Position numbers and translations under genes: made by a program
Notes under the pieces: generated by a model
What the model was told of the DNA's origin: nothing
Seen by the model: only the letters and a program-made list of their open reading frames with translations
Databases searched by the model: none
In this document: piece by piece, positions 38,563 to 50,700 of the stretch
Layout of the letters: each line of letters begins with the position of its first letter
Position numbering within the stretch: the stretch's first letter is position 1
Assembly: GCA_009746045.1 (NCBI GenBank)
Contig: RPFO01000078.1
Span: forward strand, 1,900,222 to 1,964,221
Source of the DNA: Mesostigma viride
Taxonomy: Eukaryota > Streptophyta > Mesostigmatophyceae > Mesostigmatales > Mesostigmataceae
Direction of reading: 5' to 3'
DNA length: 64,000 nt

Positions 38563-40559
38563 TTGGCGATTGAGGAAATGGGAACGTCTGCCTGGTGCAT
38601 TATGAGCCCATGTGCAACTTTGATTCGTAGTCAGCATGATACTTTACGAGTGAGCATTGCATACACACGTCACATCGTACTTGTAATTAGCGCATACATT
38701 GCCGTTGTGGAATAGGATTAGCGAAGGAAAAGCGCGAATCACCATCGTGCGAGCCAGCACATCCACCGGGCATGCGATGCTCCGCATGCACTAGTGACGA
38801 ACATGTGCACACTGATGGCTGCGCTATGCTCCAAGCAGCAGGAGTGACACTGGAACACCGTTTTGGCAGTTGCCCACTATACTCTGTAGCCGGAACAACC
38901 TGAAGTGCCCGGCAAGACTGTTATCGTCGCACATGCTGAAACCCAAAAAAATACCACATTGTTGCATGCAATCACACACAGCACGGCCAACCACCTGCAG
39001 CGCTCAGAGGGTACACATTAAGAATGGCACTGCTCTGGTGCAACTTTGACATTGCAGTATGGCACTACAGCCGGCGCAGATGACAATCGGCACATACAGG
39101 GAAGCATTCGATACCGTCAAAGATGTCGTGCGCAGGTTTGCAGGCTCCGTTTTGTAAGCCGTTCTATAAATATTTATAGTATGCCATGCCATGCTGGCCC
39201 GTTTGCCTTCACCGCTTACCCATGACAGAATGGACTGGAGGAAGCCTAGCAGTCTCGTTTACCGTTCACGGCTGAGCGTACCTGGGCGACAGACCGCGAC
39301 CGGTTATCTTGCGCTTGGGCCCGTGTGGGTGGGAGGCCTGGACGCCGTGTCCTAGCGTTGGAGATCTTAGGGCGAGCGTTTACGGTTACAGGTAAACCTG
39401 ACCTACTGCCTGCTTTCCGTGTGATATTCTGGACTGGAAGACGCAAAGGAGAAATAAGGGACTGCCGGTGTAGGCCAGCTTGGCAGCAACTTGCATGCAA
39501 CCGGGAGGTGCTAGCCATGGTCGATGGAGAGAAAGGAAAAGCCGTATTGCTGGTGGCAGCTGCTTACTCAACGGTGCCCGCCGTCATCCAGCAACTGATA
39601 TTGTCCGACTTCGGGTATTATTGTAACATTTTTGGGTTGGTAGACCTGCCACGAACTGAAAGCAGAAATGCCAGGGAAGCCTGCGGTGCACGTCGGATCT
39701 GGGTTAACGTTTCCACGTAAGACACGAAAAATGAGGGAAGCGCGGGCTTGCGACAGGATGAAGGATCAGGGAAGGATATTGTGCCCGGGAATGCAACTCG
39801 CGGGTTGGTGTGCGCAGATATTTTGCCGCGAAAAATCATATCTTTGGTGACTCGGCGCGAGATCATCATGCGTGGCATTGTTGCATTGCAAGCCGAGAGA
39901 TCGACTTGGCAGTTGGCAGCTACCCATTGGGCGCAGAGTACACGTAAGATATCGGAGGTTCCCTGTCCGGCGGCTAAATATGGCGCACGCATGGGCTCTG
40001 ATAGATGGCGCCCTGCGACCAGCATGCGGCATCGGGTTCGGGGCGACACAGGAGCAGCGACGCCGGACAAACAGGAGGAGGCGAGTCTGTAGAACGCGCC
40101 AAGTGTTAGGCCAGAAATCGCCACCAAGTAGCCCCAGCCATTACAGGCCGTTATCGTTCGAGTCAATCCGAGCTCGTCGCAAGTAGCAACTGTGCAAGTC
40201 GCAACTTGTTCTTCTGTGCTGACTGTAGTATCCTTGGTCGAGTTGCCAGTAGGAAGGTGCCAGGCTCCGTGCGGGTGGAAGGTGCCAGTTCTCGACGACT
40301 TCTCGTTGCTGTCTTCTCCAATTTCTCAAAAAAATATATGGCGTGGTCCTCGCCAGTTTATCGACATCATCAAGCGCACGCTGGGCTTAGATGCTGCTGC
40401 TATAAGTGAGCATCAGGAAGTGTTTCCAGTTTTCACATCGGGCAGCGCCAAAAAACCGACAATGAGCATAGTACACTAGGCTGCACTCTGGCTTGCATCA
40501 CCAGGAGCTCGTTGACAGAATTTCCCCCCGAGAACTGGGTTTTGTGCGACCGGGCCAGG
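38563..40559. other. Shared 5' region between two divergent genes
   Basis: About 2 kb separate the start codons of the SET gene (minus) and the PF16-like gene (plus). ORFs here (for example 39,618-40,166 minus) match nothing I know. Promoters of both genes must lie here or in untranslated exons; I see no defining element. Confidence 0.6.
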
Positions 40560-43500
40560 ATGGCAACTAACAGAAACGCAAACGCGTTCAAGCCTGCCGC
40601 GGCAGTGGTGAAAGCGTTCCAGGCTTACCAAACAGCGCGTATCCAATTCGTCGAAAGTCTTGCCACATTTTTAACCAAGGTGGGTTGTAGTGGTTGCTAC
40701 CCAGGATGGCTCGCTGTTTGCATCACCCTTTTACATTTCTTGTACGTGGGTACGCTTATTCCCCTGCGCTATGGGCGGATTGTCTAGGAGATGTCACGCT
40801 CTGTGCGCTCGTCAATTAAGGATCATATTCCCGGCAGGTGTGTTAATGGTCACATTAGTTCACAAACTCGATCCGTCCGCGTCTCTGGTAAAATTGGTTG
40901 AACCATTCTGGCAGATTCTTGCAACTATTACATTGGACCGCTTCTCTTCCCATTAGGTATCTGATCTTATCAGATGCATATGCTATCAGCATACTCGTGG
41001 GTCGTCTAAACACTACGTGACCGACCTCCCAGGGCTGCAGCTGCCTCCGTTCGCTTACGACATGCTTTTCTATACCGGACAGGCTTGTTTTTTTTATCCC
41101 CTGTAAGTCCTTGTCTTTCATGCTATAGGCTTGTGATGATTTTCCCGTGTAAAATCGTTGTGTCTAGCACAAGTGACGACTGTACAAGTCTCTATCGTTT
41201 CCTGGCGCGGCTAGTGCCAGAACGTGTACCTTCCGAGTATGGATGCTGCCACCACCGACGAGTGCCGTGAAGGCTTCTCCTTTCAAGAAAGTTGTATTCT
41301 GTACTGAAAATTTTGGCGTGAAACGGTTTCTCTACATGCCCACCTGCAAATGTGTCAAGATTTAATTCTTCCTCCTTTCCCCCCCTTCCTTCTCCCCCCC
41401 TTCCCCGCTCTTACGGCTTAAGGTTATGTGCTACTAAGGTACATTTATCTCCTACCACAGTACGGGGAGCCACATGCTAGCACGGTGTCCACAACAATTG
41501 TGTCATCGTAGCTAGCACAGCCTCGCAGCCACGCTGCCCAACATGGCCACTAGCGTGTGAGTGTCTGTCTGTGTGTGTGTGTGTGTGCGCGCGCCCCATG
41601 AATTACCCCCACCCACCCACCCACCCACCCACCCACCCACCCACCCACCCACCCACCCACCCACCCACCCACCCACCCACCCACCCACCCACCCACCCAC
41701 CCACCCACCCACCCACCCACCCACCCACCCACCCACCCACCCACCCACCCACCCACCCACCCACCCACCCACCCACCCACCCACCCACCCACCCACCCAC
41801 CCCATCCTTTTTCCAGCGTTGCTCCACCCACCCACCCTTGTGTTCCCGACCACCACCCACCCGCCCTCTTCTTGAGGGAGGAGGTAATCTTTAATATATT
41901 CTTATAATATAGTATATCCTTATCCACCCGTTTGTTCATGCGTACGACGAGCGCGATGGAGGATTCATCGCCCATGCCACGGTTCCCCTGTGGGTGGCGG
42001 CGCCCATGCCGTGAACCAGTGGGACATATATCCGGACAGCTCCCTAGTATGAGAGGGCTGGGCGCGTGCGGGAGGATAGTTGCTAGTGCATTTGGTAAAC
42101 GGTGGCAATCAACAATGACACTGTGCCTAGGATGACTCACGCACACACATGGCCTTGTACGTTGCCACGTGCCATCGGTTCGGTGACGTTGGTTGGTTTA
42201 ATAATTTGCATTGCCACCCTAGCAACCACCTTCGTACTTGTCATCGTTGCGAGCTTCTCATCGTTGCGTGCTGCCAGCTATGGATCGCCTCGGGGCATGA
42301 TGACTGATGACCAGCCAAAGGGCAGCCCGATACCATTGGAATGAACTTCAAAAGTCTTGCCTTGCTTCTTGCTGGTGGCTGGCCTTTGCCTTGTGCCCAT
42401 ATGCAGGATGATCCGGCCCTGCTGGACTCGTTGCTTCACCTGGACATCCCTTCGCTGCTGTGCTGCCCGCTGATCCAAGACCCGGTGCCCGGGGTACAGG
42501 TGCCCAGCATTAATTGCCTCAAGTGAGTGCGTATGCCAGTGCCCCACATCACGCATCCACTGCCTCAAGCGAGTGCATGTGCCAGTGCCCAGCACTAGCT
42601 GCCTCAAGTGAACTCTGGGAAGTATGGAGTTTGGCCCCTTCAACGCGGGGTGTCCCTCCCAAAGCCTAGCGTGTGCGTGCGTGCCCATGTGTCCAACGTG
42701 ATTGTGTCTGCAAACGCCCATCACGCTGTGCTTGTTCTCACTAACGCATCGGGTCCATTAGCTATATAATGGCGAATGTCTATCAGCTACTATGGCAAAT
42801 GTACATCAGCTACTGTGACAAATGTCCGTTAGCTGCTGTATGGCAAATGTCTATCAGCTACTATGGCAAATGCGTAGTGTACAACAGCTACTGTGACAAA
42901 TGTCGGTTAGCTATCATGACAAATGTCCGTTAGCTGCTGTATGGCAAAGGTCGCTGTGTGGCCATGTCCAGCCATGAGGTAGCGTAGTGTCCTGTGTAGG
43001 GATGCATCCAAGGCAGTGTGTGGGGTTTGTACAGGGCCAAGTATTTGGCGATCGTGTGCATGGTGGGGGATGACAGCAGCAGCAGCAGGCGTGCAGGGGC
43101 TGGGGGGGACAGGGGGAGGGATTGGACGATGTGTTGTAGCACGCAATACACCGGAGTATTAGCGTGTAGTGCTTTAGATGGTCAATGCAGAGGAGCTGCA
43201 TCAGAACGTGCCATGGGCTATTGAGCTATGAGGCTACCGTGGGGTCGCGATGCATACTTGATCTCGCAATACCATGTCACGCAAGACTTGCATACCATGT
43301 CGCGATCCATCCTTGCTTGCCGATGCATGCGCCATCATCCCCCTGGTCCTTAGTAGTTCTGCGCTTCTCTTCCCTAGAACTGTGGGCTACTGGTTCCAAG
43401 ACTTGTTGCGCTTCGAACTCCCTTCAACTCGTCAGCGGGCCACTAGCACAGCTGACCGCAGACCAAATTTCTTGAATGCTGGTCGCTCCCTGCACCGCTC

Positions 43501-46500
43501 TTCGCCACGTCGTGGGTTGCATTGTGTACCATTGTGTGCCTCATGATTGTTCTGTGTGCTATCGTGGGCGTTGGCACGATAGCATCTTCGCACGCTAGCA
43601 TAACTGCTGCATCTCATGCCTGTCCTATGGGATATCGTCGGTGTTTGTGCCGTCAGCCACCTGCTGGGCCGTGTGGAAGGATTAGCGGACAACATCGCCG
43701 GGTCAGGCGTGCTGGACATCCTGGTGGGCAACCAGAGCCACACGACGCCCCAAGTGCGGCGCGCTGCACACCATTCCATCCACGTAGGTCCCTGGGGTGG
43801 TGGCAGTGGGGTGGTGGCTGTGGGGTGGTGGCAGTGGGGTGGTGGCAGTGGGGTGGTGGCAGTGGGGTGGTGGCAGTGGGGTGGTGGCTGTGGGGTGGTG
43901 GCTGTGGGGTGATGGCAGTGGGGTGGTGGCAGTGGGGTGATGGCAGTGGGGTGGTGGCAGTGGGGTGATGGCAGTGGGGTGATGGCACTAGTTGTTGAAA
44001 AATGGTGCAGACATCCTGGCTGAGTTCACGAAGCACATTCCTCTGGCTGCTGGCGCCGCAACATCCGCCCGGTTCTTTGCGCATGCCACCAATAATGGGC
44101 ACGAAGCAATGCCCTCTGCGCAACCTGCAAGCATGATTTCTGCACGCCTTGCAAGCAGCGTTGGGATGGTGGGCATGCCTCCTTCCAGTGTCGGTGGTGA
44201 CATGCAGGCTGAAGAAGAAATGCTCCGTCGAAAGCATTTTGCGGCATGTTCTTGGACTTCCTGTCATCCTTCACGTCCATTTCTCCTTCATCGCCCTGGA
44301 AGCCCTCTTCACTCAAACGTGTGTTCCACTCAGGTTGTCATACACACAGCCACATGTGCTGCGCTGTTTTGCACAATTTTCGTCTCCTCTCCCGTCACTG
44401 AAGCTCCTTGAACCCATCACCCACTCCCCCCATATATTGCAGTCAATGGCCGCACATTCCCCCAAGCTGGCCCTGTCAGTGCTCAAGGCGGGGGCCCTTC
44501 CTGCGATGGCGCGAGAGCTGGAGGTGGGTCTTGTGGACGCTGGGTCGCTGATTGCTCAGGGGTCTAGACCCGTTTGTGTCACTAGTGCTGGTGCTCAACG
44601 GTGCGCAAACTGGTGGTGGGGCTTGGGGTGCTGCTATTGGCGTGTCTAGTGGCTTCAGAACTTGTTTGGGTCGCTAGGAGCCTTGTTTGAGGGCGCGGGA
44701 TGGAGATACGTTTTGGATCGCGTGGACAAGGATAGCATGCACGTCAGTATGGGTGATGTTGGGAAAGAGCATGAGAATCGCGCGCCATCCCTCATCATTC
44801 ATTATTTGCTATCTACTATCCAGCTCAACAGCACAATAATGACGCAGTGAACATTCGTTTCTGATTTCGGACCCTCCGGCACCGGGGCTGCCCCTCGCCT
44901 GCATGCGCTGGCCTCGGCACCCTGCCTCGTCTTCACCCTGTGGATGTCTGCCAGGGCGTGGACGACTGGGACGTGAAGGAGTCGGCCGTGCTGGCACTGG
45001 ACGCGATGGCGCAGAGCGGGGAAGGTGAGGACCTGTGTGGCACGATGGGAAGCGAGCGGGGAACGTGGGGAACGCGCGATCCAGTGCTTGGGTGTCGGGT
45101 ACCCCACAAGACTCACGCGATCGATTACATAGCGGGGAACGCGCGCACCTGTGGCTGCTGGAATCTTATAACTTCCTGTCTCCCTTTTTTGCATTGCACG
45201 CCGTGCAGAGTCGACGTGGGCCCTCTTCGAGGACGATGCGGTGATTCGCATGGTCATCAGCTGCCTGGAGGACAGCCGCGCGTCGGTGCGTGGGGGGGGA
45301 TGAACGCACGCATGGTGGCAGACCATGGGTTGATGGGTGGGGGGTGATGAACACACGCATGGTGGCAGACCATGGGTTGGTGCGTGGGGGGTGATGAACA
45401 CACGCATGGTGGCAGACCATGGGTTGGCGGGTGGGGGGTGATGAACAATCGCATGGTGGCAGACCATGGGTTGGTGGGTCGGGGAGTGTCGAAATGAGCT
45501 CATGGAATTGTGTGTGCGCTGTGGGTTTTGAAGGCATTAGAGAATGAGAGGAACCGCATGCCTCCTTGTCGCTCGAATATCCTTGTTGGATGCGAGTCCC
45601 ATCTTTCTGGGCAACATCCATGTTGATGTCGGTACTTGCCTGGGGTCCACGATCAGTCAAGTCTCCCCCCCCCCCTCTACACACCCATCCTGTTTTCATG
45701 CTACTGTGCAGCGGGCTTTGCTTTCTGCGCTGGCACCAGAACGCTGCCTTGTTCTCCTGGCTCCCCCTTGAAAGCATCGCCCATTGATGCGCGCATCCTT
45801 TACAGCATCGCCCATCATCGCCCATTGATGTGCGTATCCTTTACAGCATCGCCCATCATTGCCCATTGATGTGCGCATCCTTTACAGCATCGCCCATCAT
45901 TACCCATGGATGTGCATCCTTTACAGCATCGCCCATCATCGCCCAGTGATGTGCGCATCCTTTACAGCATCGCCCATCATTACCCATTGATGTGCGCATC
46001 CTTTACAGCATCGCCCATCATTACCCATGGATGTGCATCCTTTACAGCATCGCCCATCATCGCCCAGTGATGTGCGCATCCTTTACAGCATCGCCCATCA
46101 TTACCCATTGATGCGCATCGTTTAAAGCATCAACAGCAACCGTTTGCTCCTCCCAAAGCTCTCCTCATGCTCCAGTTTTTTGGCTCTCTGCCCATTCTCC
46201 AACGGCGTGTGGCTGATTCTGGCGGCCGTGTCGCGGCCCGCAGGCTGGGTTCAGCAACGCGGTCCTCCAATTCCTCACGACAAGTGCATCTCATAGGTGA
46301 GCCATGTAAGGGTGAAGTAAGGCCAAGCTAAACTGGGCATGTAAAGTGGCTGACATGTGGTAGACAAGCGCATCTCATAGGTGAGCCGTGTAAGGGTGAA
46401 GTAAGGCCAAGCTAAACTGGTCATGTAAAGTGGCTGACATGTGGTAGACAAGCGCATCTCATAGGTGAGCCGTGGAAGGGTGAAGTAAGGCCAAGCTGAA

Positions 46501-47745
46501 CTGGGCATGTAAAGTGGCTGACATGTGGTAGACAAGCGCATCCTGCAGGTGGGTGCCAGGGATGCGCAAGGCAAACCCCTGATGGTGCTCAGGCAAGGGG
46601 AACACGCGCCAGACAATGGGCAGGCTGAGTGGCAGAATCGAAGGGGCCAGCACAATAGGGGGCAGTGCAACAGCGGCTGTGTGGCAGCTAGTTCCCGCTG
46701 TTTAGTATAAATAGGGTGCGCACTGGCAACGGAAGAGATGCGACGTGTATCGATGAGGCGGTTTAGTACCTGAAAGAGCACGTTCGTTAGGACCACGTCT
46801 GGCAACTAAAGAAATTCGAGGTTTATGGAGACTTCTTTTGCTGAGCAAGGCCCAGCCTAGTGTGGACAATTCATGACAACATAGAATCTATTTCGAAGGT
46901 AAATAACAGTTGTTAATCCTATACTATCGCAAAATCATAGACCTGGTCTCTTATTGTGATTGCAATCTTGGCTTTTTTCTTGGTCGGCAGTTTGAAAAAA
47001 ACCTAGTGTTGTTTGTCATTGCTTCCAATGGAACAGGTTATTTACGGCGTGCAGTAGAGCGCAGCGCGTGGCGCGTAGTTGTTCCGATGTCCCTTTGCTC
47101 GCCGGTGTCCGTACCCACCTCTACATCACAGCCTGCTGCGTGGTTCCCCCGCCCTATTCTCATGGCCGCAAGCCAAACCAGGGGGGGCTTTGCAAAGCCC
47201 TAGTCCCTTCCCCCTCGGGTCACCTCGTGGTTTTTGCCTGTACCGCCATGGTCATGGCTGGGTATGCTTTTCCACGCACCCACCTCCCTGGCCCCCTCAC
47301 ATGTCATCTCCTTCCGATGGATAACATGTCCCAAGGCCCCAGCCTACGGCTATGCGCACAATAATGGTTGCAGAGCAATGTCCCTGTCTATGTTTTTTAT
47401 CATATGACAAGCATACAAGAACAATGTCCCTGTCTATGTTTTTTATCATATGACAAGCATACATATGACAAGCATACAAGAACAATGTCCCTGTCTGTGT
47501 TTTACATATGACAAGCATAGATTACATTGCTGCACTATCTGCAGGTGTGGTAATGTGCACTGTACATGCGTGCTGACAGTGTTGCATATGGCACATGATT
47601 GCTTGCGTCCACCCTGCCCCCCCTCGCATGTGCATGCGCTTGTCCCCTTGCGTGAATGCAGTGAGGACTTGGCCATTCGTCTTGTGGCATTTGATGCGCT
47701 GCCCGCGCTGGAGTCCGTGCTCAGCAGCCCCAAAACTGCGATCCG
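40560..47745 (+). CDS. Armadillo-repeat protein, PF16/SPAG6-like, 3' end beyond window
   Basis: Divergent relative of the flagellar central-apparatus protein PF16/SPAG6. Exons: 40560-40679, 42407-42522, 43657-43783, 44443-44523, 44955-45024, 45209-45285, probably 45712-45768, 46244-46296, and 47662-47745. Splice sites and phases fit through 45285. VVKAFQAYQTARIQFVESLA matches the PF16 N-terminus (VLQVFEQYQKAR.QFVQ). Then come ARM repeats: VQVPSINCLNHLLGR, EGLADNIAGSGVLDILV, AAHSPKLALSVLKAGALP, DWDVKESAVLALDAMAQ, VIRMVISCLED, AGFSNAVLQFL and EDLAIRLVAFDALPALESVL, at the spacing of the SPAG6 repeats. Two gaps remain: the 45712-45768 exon is followed by TGA with no GT donor, and an exon between 46297 and 47661 was not found. 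PF16 is normally very conserved, so this is a paralogue or a decaying copy. Confidence 0.75.
41607..41803 (+). repeat. CCCA tetranucleotide run in intron 1 of the PF16-like gene
   Basis: About 49 perfect ACCC/CCCA units, preceded by a TG run (41,560-41,590). The opposite strand is (TGGG)n and could form G-quadruplexes. Thr-His-Pro and Gly-Trp-Val ORFs across it are artefacts. Confidence 0.97.
42500..42615 (+). repeat. Tandem copies of exon 2 end plus donor
   Basis: The exon end GTGCCCAGCATTAATTGCC with CTCAA/GTGAGTGC (donor at 42,523) is followed by diverged copies: TGCCTCAAGCGAGTGC at 42,561-42,576, and GTGCCCAGCACTAGCTGCC with CTCAAGTGAAC at 42,585-42,613. Confidence 0.8.
42765..42955 (+). 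repeat. ~27-bp minisatellite in intron 2 of the PF16-like gene
   Basis: Seven or so variants of GGCAAATGTCTATCAGCTAC / GACAAATGTCCGTTAGCTG. Confidence 0.85.
43790..43984 (+). repeat. G-rich 15-bp minisatellite at the start of intron 3
   Basis: Units of GGGGTGGTGGCAGTG / GGGGTGATGGCAGTG start eight bases after the donor at 43,784. On the sense strand this is G-quadruplex-prone RNA. Confidence 0.92.
45012..45150 (+). repeat. Diverged copies of an exon end plus donor
   Basis: The exon end AGAGCGGGGAAG/GTGAGG (donor 45,025) is echoed at 45,052-45,078 (GCGAGCGGGGAACGTGGGG) and 45,131-45,146 (AGCGGGGAACGCGCGC). Confidence 0.6.
45286..45485 (+). repeat. 47-bp minisatellite beginning at a splice donor
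   Basis: Four units start at the donor itself: TCG/GTGCGTGGGGGG, then GATGAACACACGCATGG and CAGACCATGGGTTG. Later units restart with GGTGCGTGGGGGG or GGGTGGGGGG, so donor-like sequence recurs every 47 bases. Confidence 0.93.
45772..46130 (+). repeat. 42-bp minisatellite with acceptor-like CTTTACAG
   Basis: About eight to nine units of CAGCATCGCCCATCATNNCC followed by CATTGATGTGCGCATCCTTTA. Each unit carries TTTACAG, an acceptor-like sequence. Confidence 0.92.
46244..46560 (+). repeat. 84-bp tandem repeat spanning an exon end and its donor
   Basis: The exon end GCATCTCATAG/GTGAGCC (46,296/46,297) is repeated with a perfect 84-base period at 46,380/46,381 and 46,464/46,465. A fourth, altered junction lies at 46,548/46,549 (CATCCTGCAG/GTGGGT). 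Each unit holds an intact donor. Confidence 0.95.
47368..47520 (+). repeat. ~54-bp direct repeat, about three copies
   Basis: CAATGTCCCTGTCTATG, a T run and ATATGACAAGCATACA are repeated with one partial duplication. The repeat lies in the intron before the last visible exon. Confidence 0.9.
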
Positions 47746-50700
47746 GTACGCCCTAGCACCACCTGCTTGATCCGGTACGGCCTAGCACCACCTGCTTGAT
47801 CCGGTACGCCCTAGCACCACCTGCTTGATCCGGTACGCCCTAGCACCACCTGCTTGATCCGGTACGACCTAGCACCACCTGCTTGATCCGGTACGGCCTA
47901 GCACCACCTGCTTGATCCGGTACGGCCCTAGCACCACCTGCTTGATCCGGTACGGCCTAGCACCACCTGCTTGATCCGGTACGCCCTAGCACCACCTGCT
48001 TGATCCGGTACGGCCTAGCACCACCTGCTTGATCCGGTACGGCCCTAGCACCACCTGCTTGATCCGGTACGGCCTAGCACCACCTGCTTGATCCGGTACG
48101 GCCTAGCACCACCTGCTTGATCCGGTACGGCCTAGCACCACCTGCTTGATCCGGTACGGCCTAGCACCACCTGCTTGATCTGGTACGCCCTAGCACCACC
48201 TGCTTGATCCGGTACGCCCTAGCACCACCTGCTTGATCCGGTACGGCCTAGCACCACCTGCTTGATCCGGTACGGCCTAGCACCACCTGCTTGATCCGGT
48301 ACGGCCCTAGCACCACCTGCTTGATCCGGTACGCCCTAGCACCACCTGCTTGATCCGGTACGGCCTAGCACCACCTGCTTGATCCGGTACGCCCTAGCAC
48401 CACCTGCTTGATCCGGTACGGCCTAGCACCACCTGCTTGATCCGGTACGCCCTAGCACCACCTGCTTGATCCGGTACGGCCTAGCACCACCTGCTTGATC
48501 CGGTACGGCCTAGCACCACCTGCTTGATCCGGTACGCCCTAGCACCACCTGCTTGATCCGGTACGCCCTAGCACCACCTGCTTGATCCGGTACGGCCTAG
48601 CACCACCTGCTTGATCCGGTACGGCCCTAGCACCACCTGCTTGATCCGGTACGCCCTAGCACCACCTGCTTGATCCGGTACGCCTAGCACCACCTGCTTG
48701 ATCCGGTACGGCCTAGCACCACCTGCTTGATCCGGTACGGCCCTAGCACCACCTGCTTGATCCGGTACGGCCTAGCACCACCTGCTTGATCCGGTACGGC
48801 CTAGCACCACCTGCTTGATCCGGTACGCCCTAGCACCACCTGCTTGATCCGGTACGGCCTAGCACCACCTGCTTGATCCGGTACGGCCTAGCACCACCTG
48901 CTTGATCCGGTACGGCCTAGCACCACCTGCTTGATCCGGTACGCCCTAGCACCACCTGCTTGATCCGGTACGGCCTAGCACCACCTGCTTGATCCGGTAC
49001 GCCCTAGCACCACCTGCTTGATCCGGTACGCCCTAGCACCACCTGCTTGATCCGGTACGCCCTAGCACCACCTGCTTGATCCGGTACGGCCTAGCACCAC
49101 CTGCTTGATCCGGTACGCCCTAGCACCACCTGCTTGATCCGGTACGCCCTAGCACCACCTGCTTGATCCGGTACGCCTAGCACCACCTGCTTGATCCGGT
49201 ACGGCCTAGCACCACCTGCTTGATCCGGTACGGCCCTAGCACCACCTGCTTGATCCGGTACGGCCTAGCACCACCTGCTTGATCCGGTACGCCCTAGCAC
49301 CACCTGCTTGATCCGGTACGGCCTAGCACCACCTGCTTGATCCGGTACGGCCCTAGCACCACCTGCTTGATCCGGTACGGCCTAGCACCACCTGCTTGAT
49401 CCGGTACGCCCTAGCACCACCTGCTTGATCCGGTACGCCTAGCACCACCTGCTTGATCCGGTACGGCCTAGCACCACCTGCTTGATCCGGTACGGCCCTA
49501 GCACCACCTGCTTGATCCGGTACGGCCTAGCACCACCTGCTTGATCCGGTACGCCCTAGCACCACCTGCTTGATCCGGTACGGCCTAGCACCACCTGCTT
49601 GATCCGGTACGGCCCTAGCACCACCTGCTTGATCCGGTACGGCCTAGCACCACCTGCTTGATCCGGTACGGCCTAGCACCACCTGCTTGATCCGGTACGG
49701 CCTAGCACCACCTGCTTGATCCGGTACGCCCTAGCACCACCTGCTTGATCCGGTACGCCCTAGCACCACCTGCTTGATCCGGTACGGCCTAGCACCACCT
49801 GCTTGATCCGGTACGCCCTAGCACCACCTGCTTGATCCGGTACGCCCTAGCACCACCTGCTTGATCCGGTACGCCCTAGCACCACCTGCTTGATCCGGTA
49901 CGGCCTAGCACCACCTGCTTGATCCGGTACGCCCTAGCACCACCTGCTTGATCCGGTACGGCCTAGCACCACCTGCTTGATCCGGTACGGCCTAGCACCA
50001 CCTGCTTGATCCGGTACGCCCTAGCACCACCTGCTTGATCCGGTACGGCCCTAGCACCACCTGCTTGATCCGGTACGCCCTAGCACCACCTGCTTGATCC
50101 GGTACGGCCTAGCACCACCTGCTTGATCCGGTACGGCCTAGCACCACCTGCTTGATCCGGTACGGCCTAGCACCACCTGCTTGATCCGGTACGGCCTAGC
50201 ACCACCTGCTTGATCCGGTACGCCCTAGCACCACCTGCTTGATCCGGTACGCCCTAGCACCACCTGCTTGATCCGGTACGCCCTAGCACCACCTGCTTGA
50301 TCCGGTACGCCCTAGCACCACCTGCTTGATCCGGTACGGCCCTAGCACCACCTGCTTGATCCGGTACGCCCTAGCACCACCTGCTTGATCCGGTACGGCC
50401 TAGCACCACCTGCTTGATCCGGTACGGCCTAGCACCACCTGCTTGATCCGGTACGCCCTAGCACCACCTGCTTGATCCGGTACGGCCTAGCACCACCTGC
50501 TTGATCCGGTACGCCCTAGCACCACCTGCTTGATCCGGTACGGCCTAGCACCACCTGCTTGATCCGGTACGGCCTAGCACCACCTGCTTGATCCGGTACG
50601 CCCTAGCACCACCTGCTTGATCCGGTACGCCCTAGCACCACCTGCTTGATCCGGTACGGCCTAGCACCACCTGCTTGATCCGGTACGGCCCTAGCACCAC

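Noticed and set aside
39618..40166. 182-codon minus-strand ORF in the divergent intergenic region
   Set aside because: It shows no domain and no repeat of composition typical of the real exons. It overlaps several equally long ORFs on the other strand.
41550..42146. Thr-His-Pro / Gly-Trp-Val repeat proteins
   Set aside because: They are translations of the CCCA tetranucleotide run in intron 1 of the PF16-like gene.
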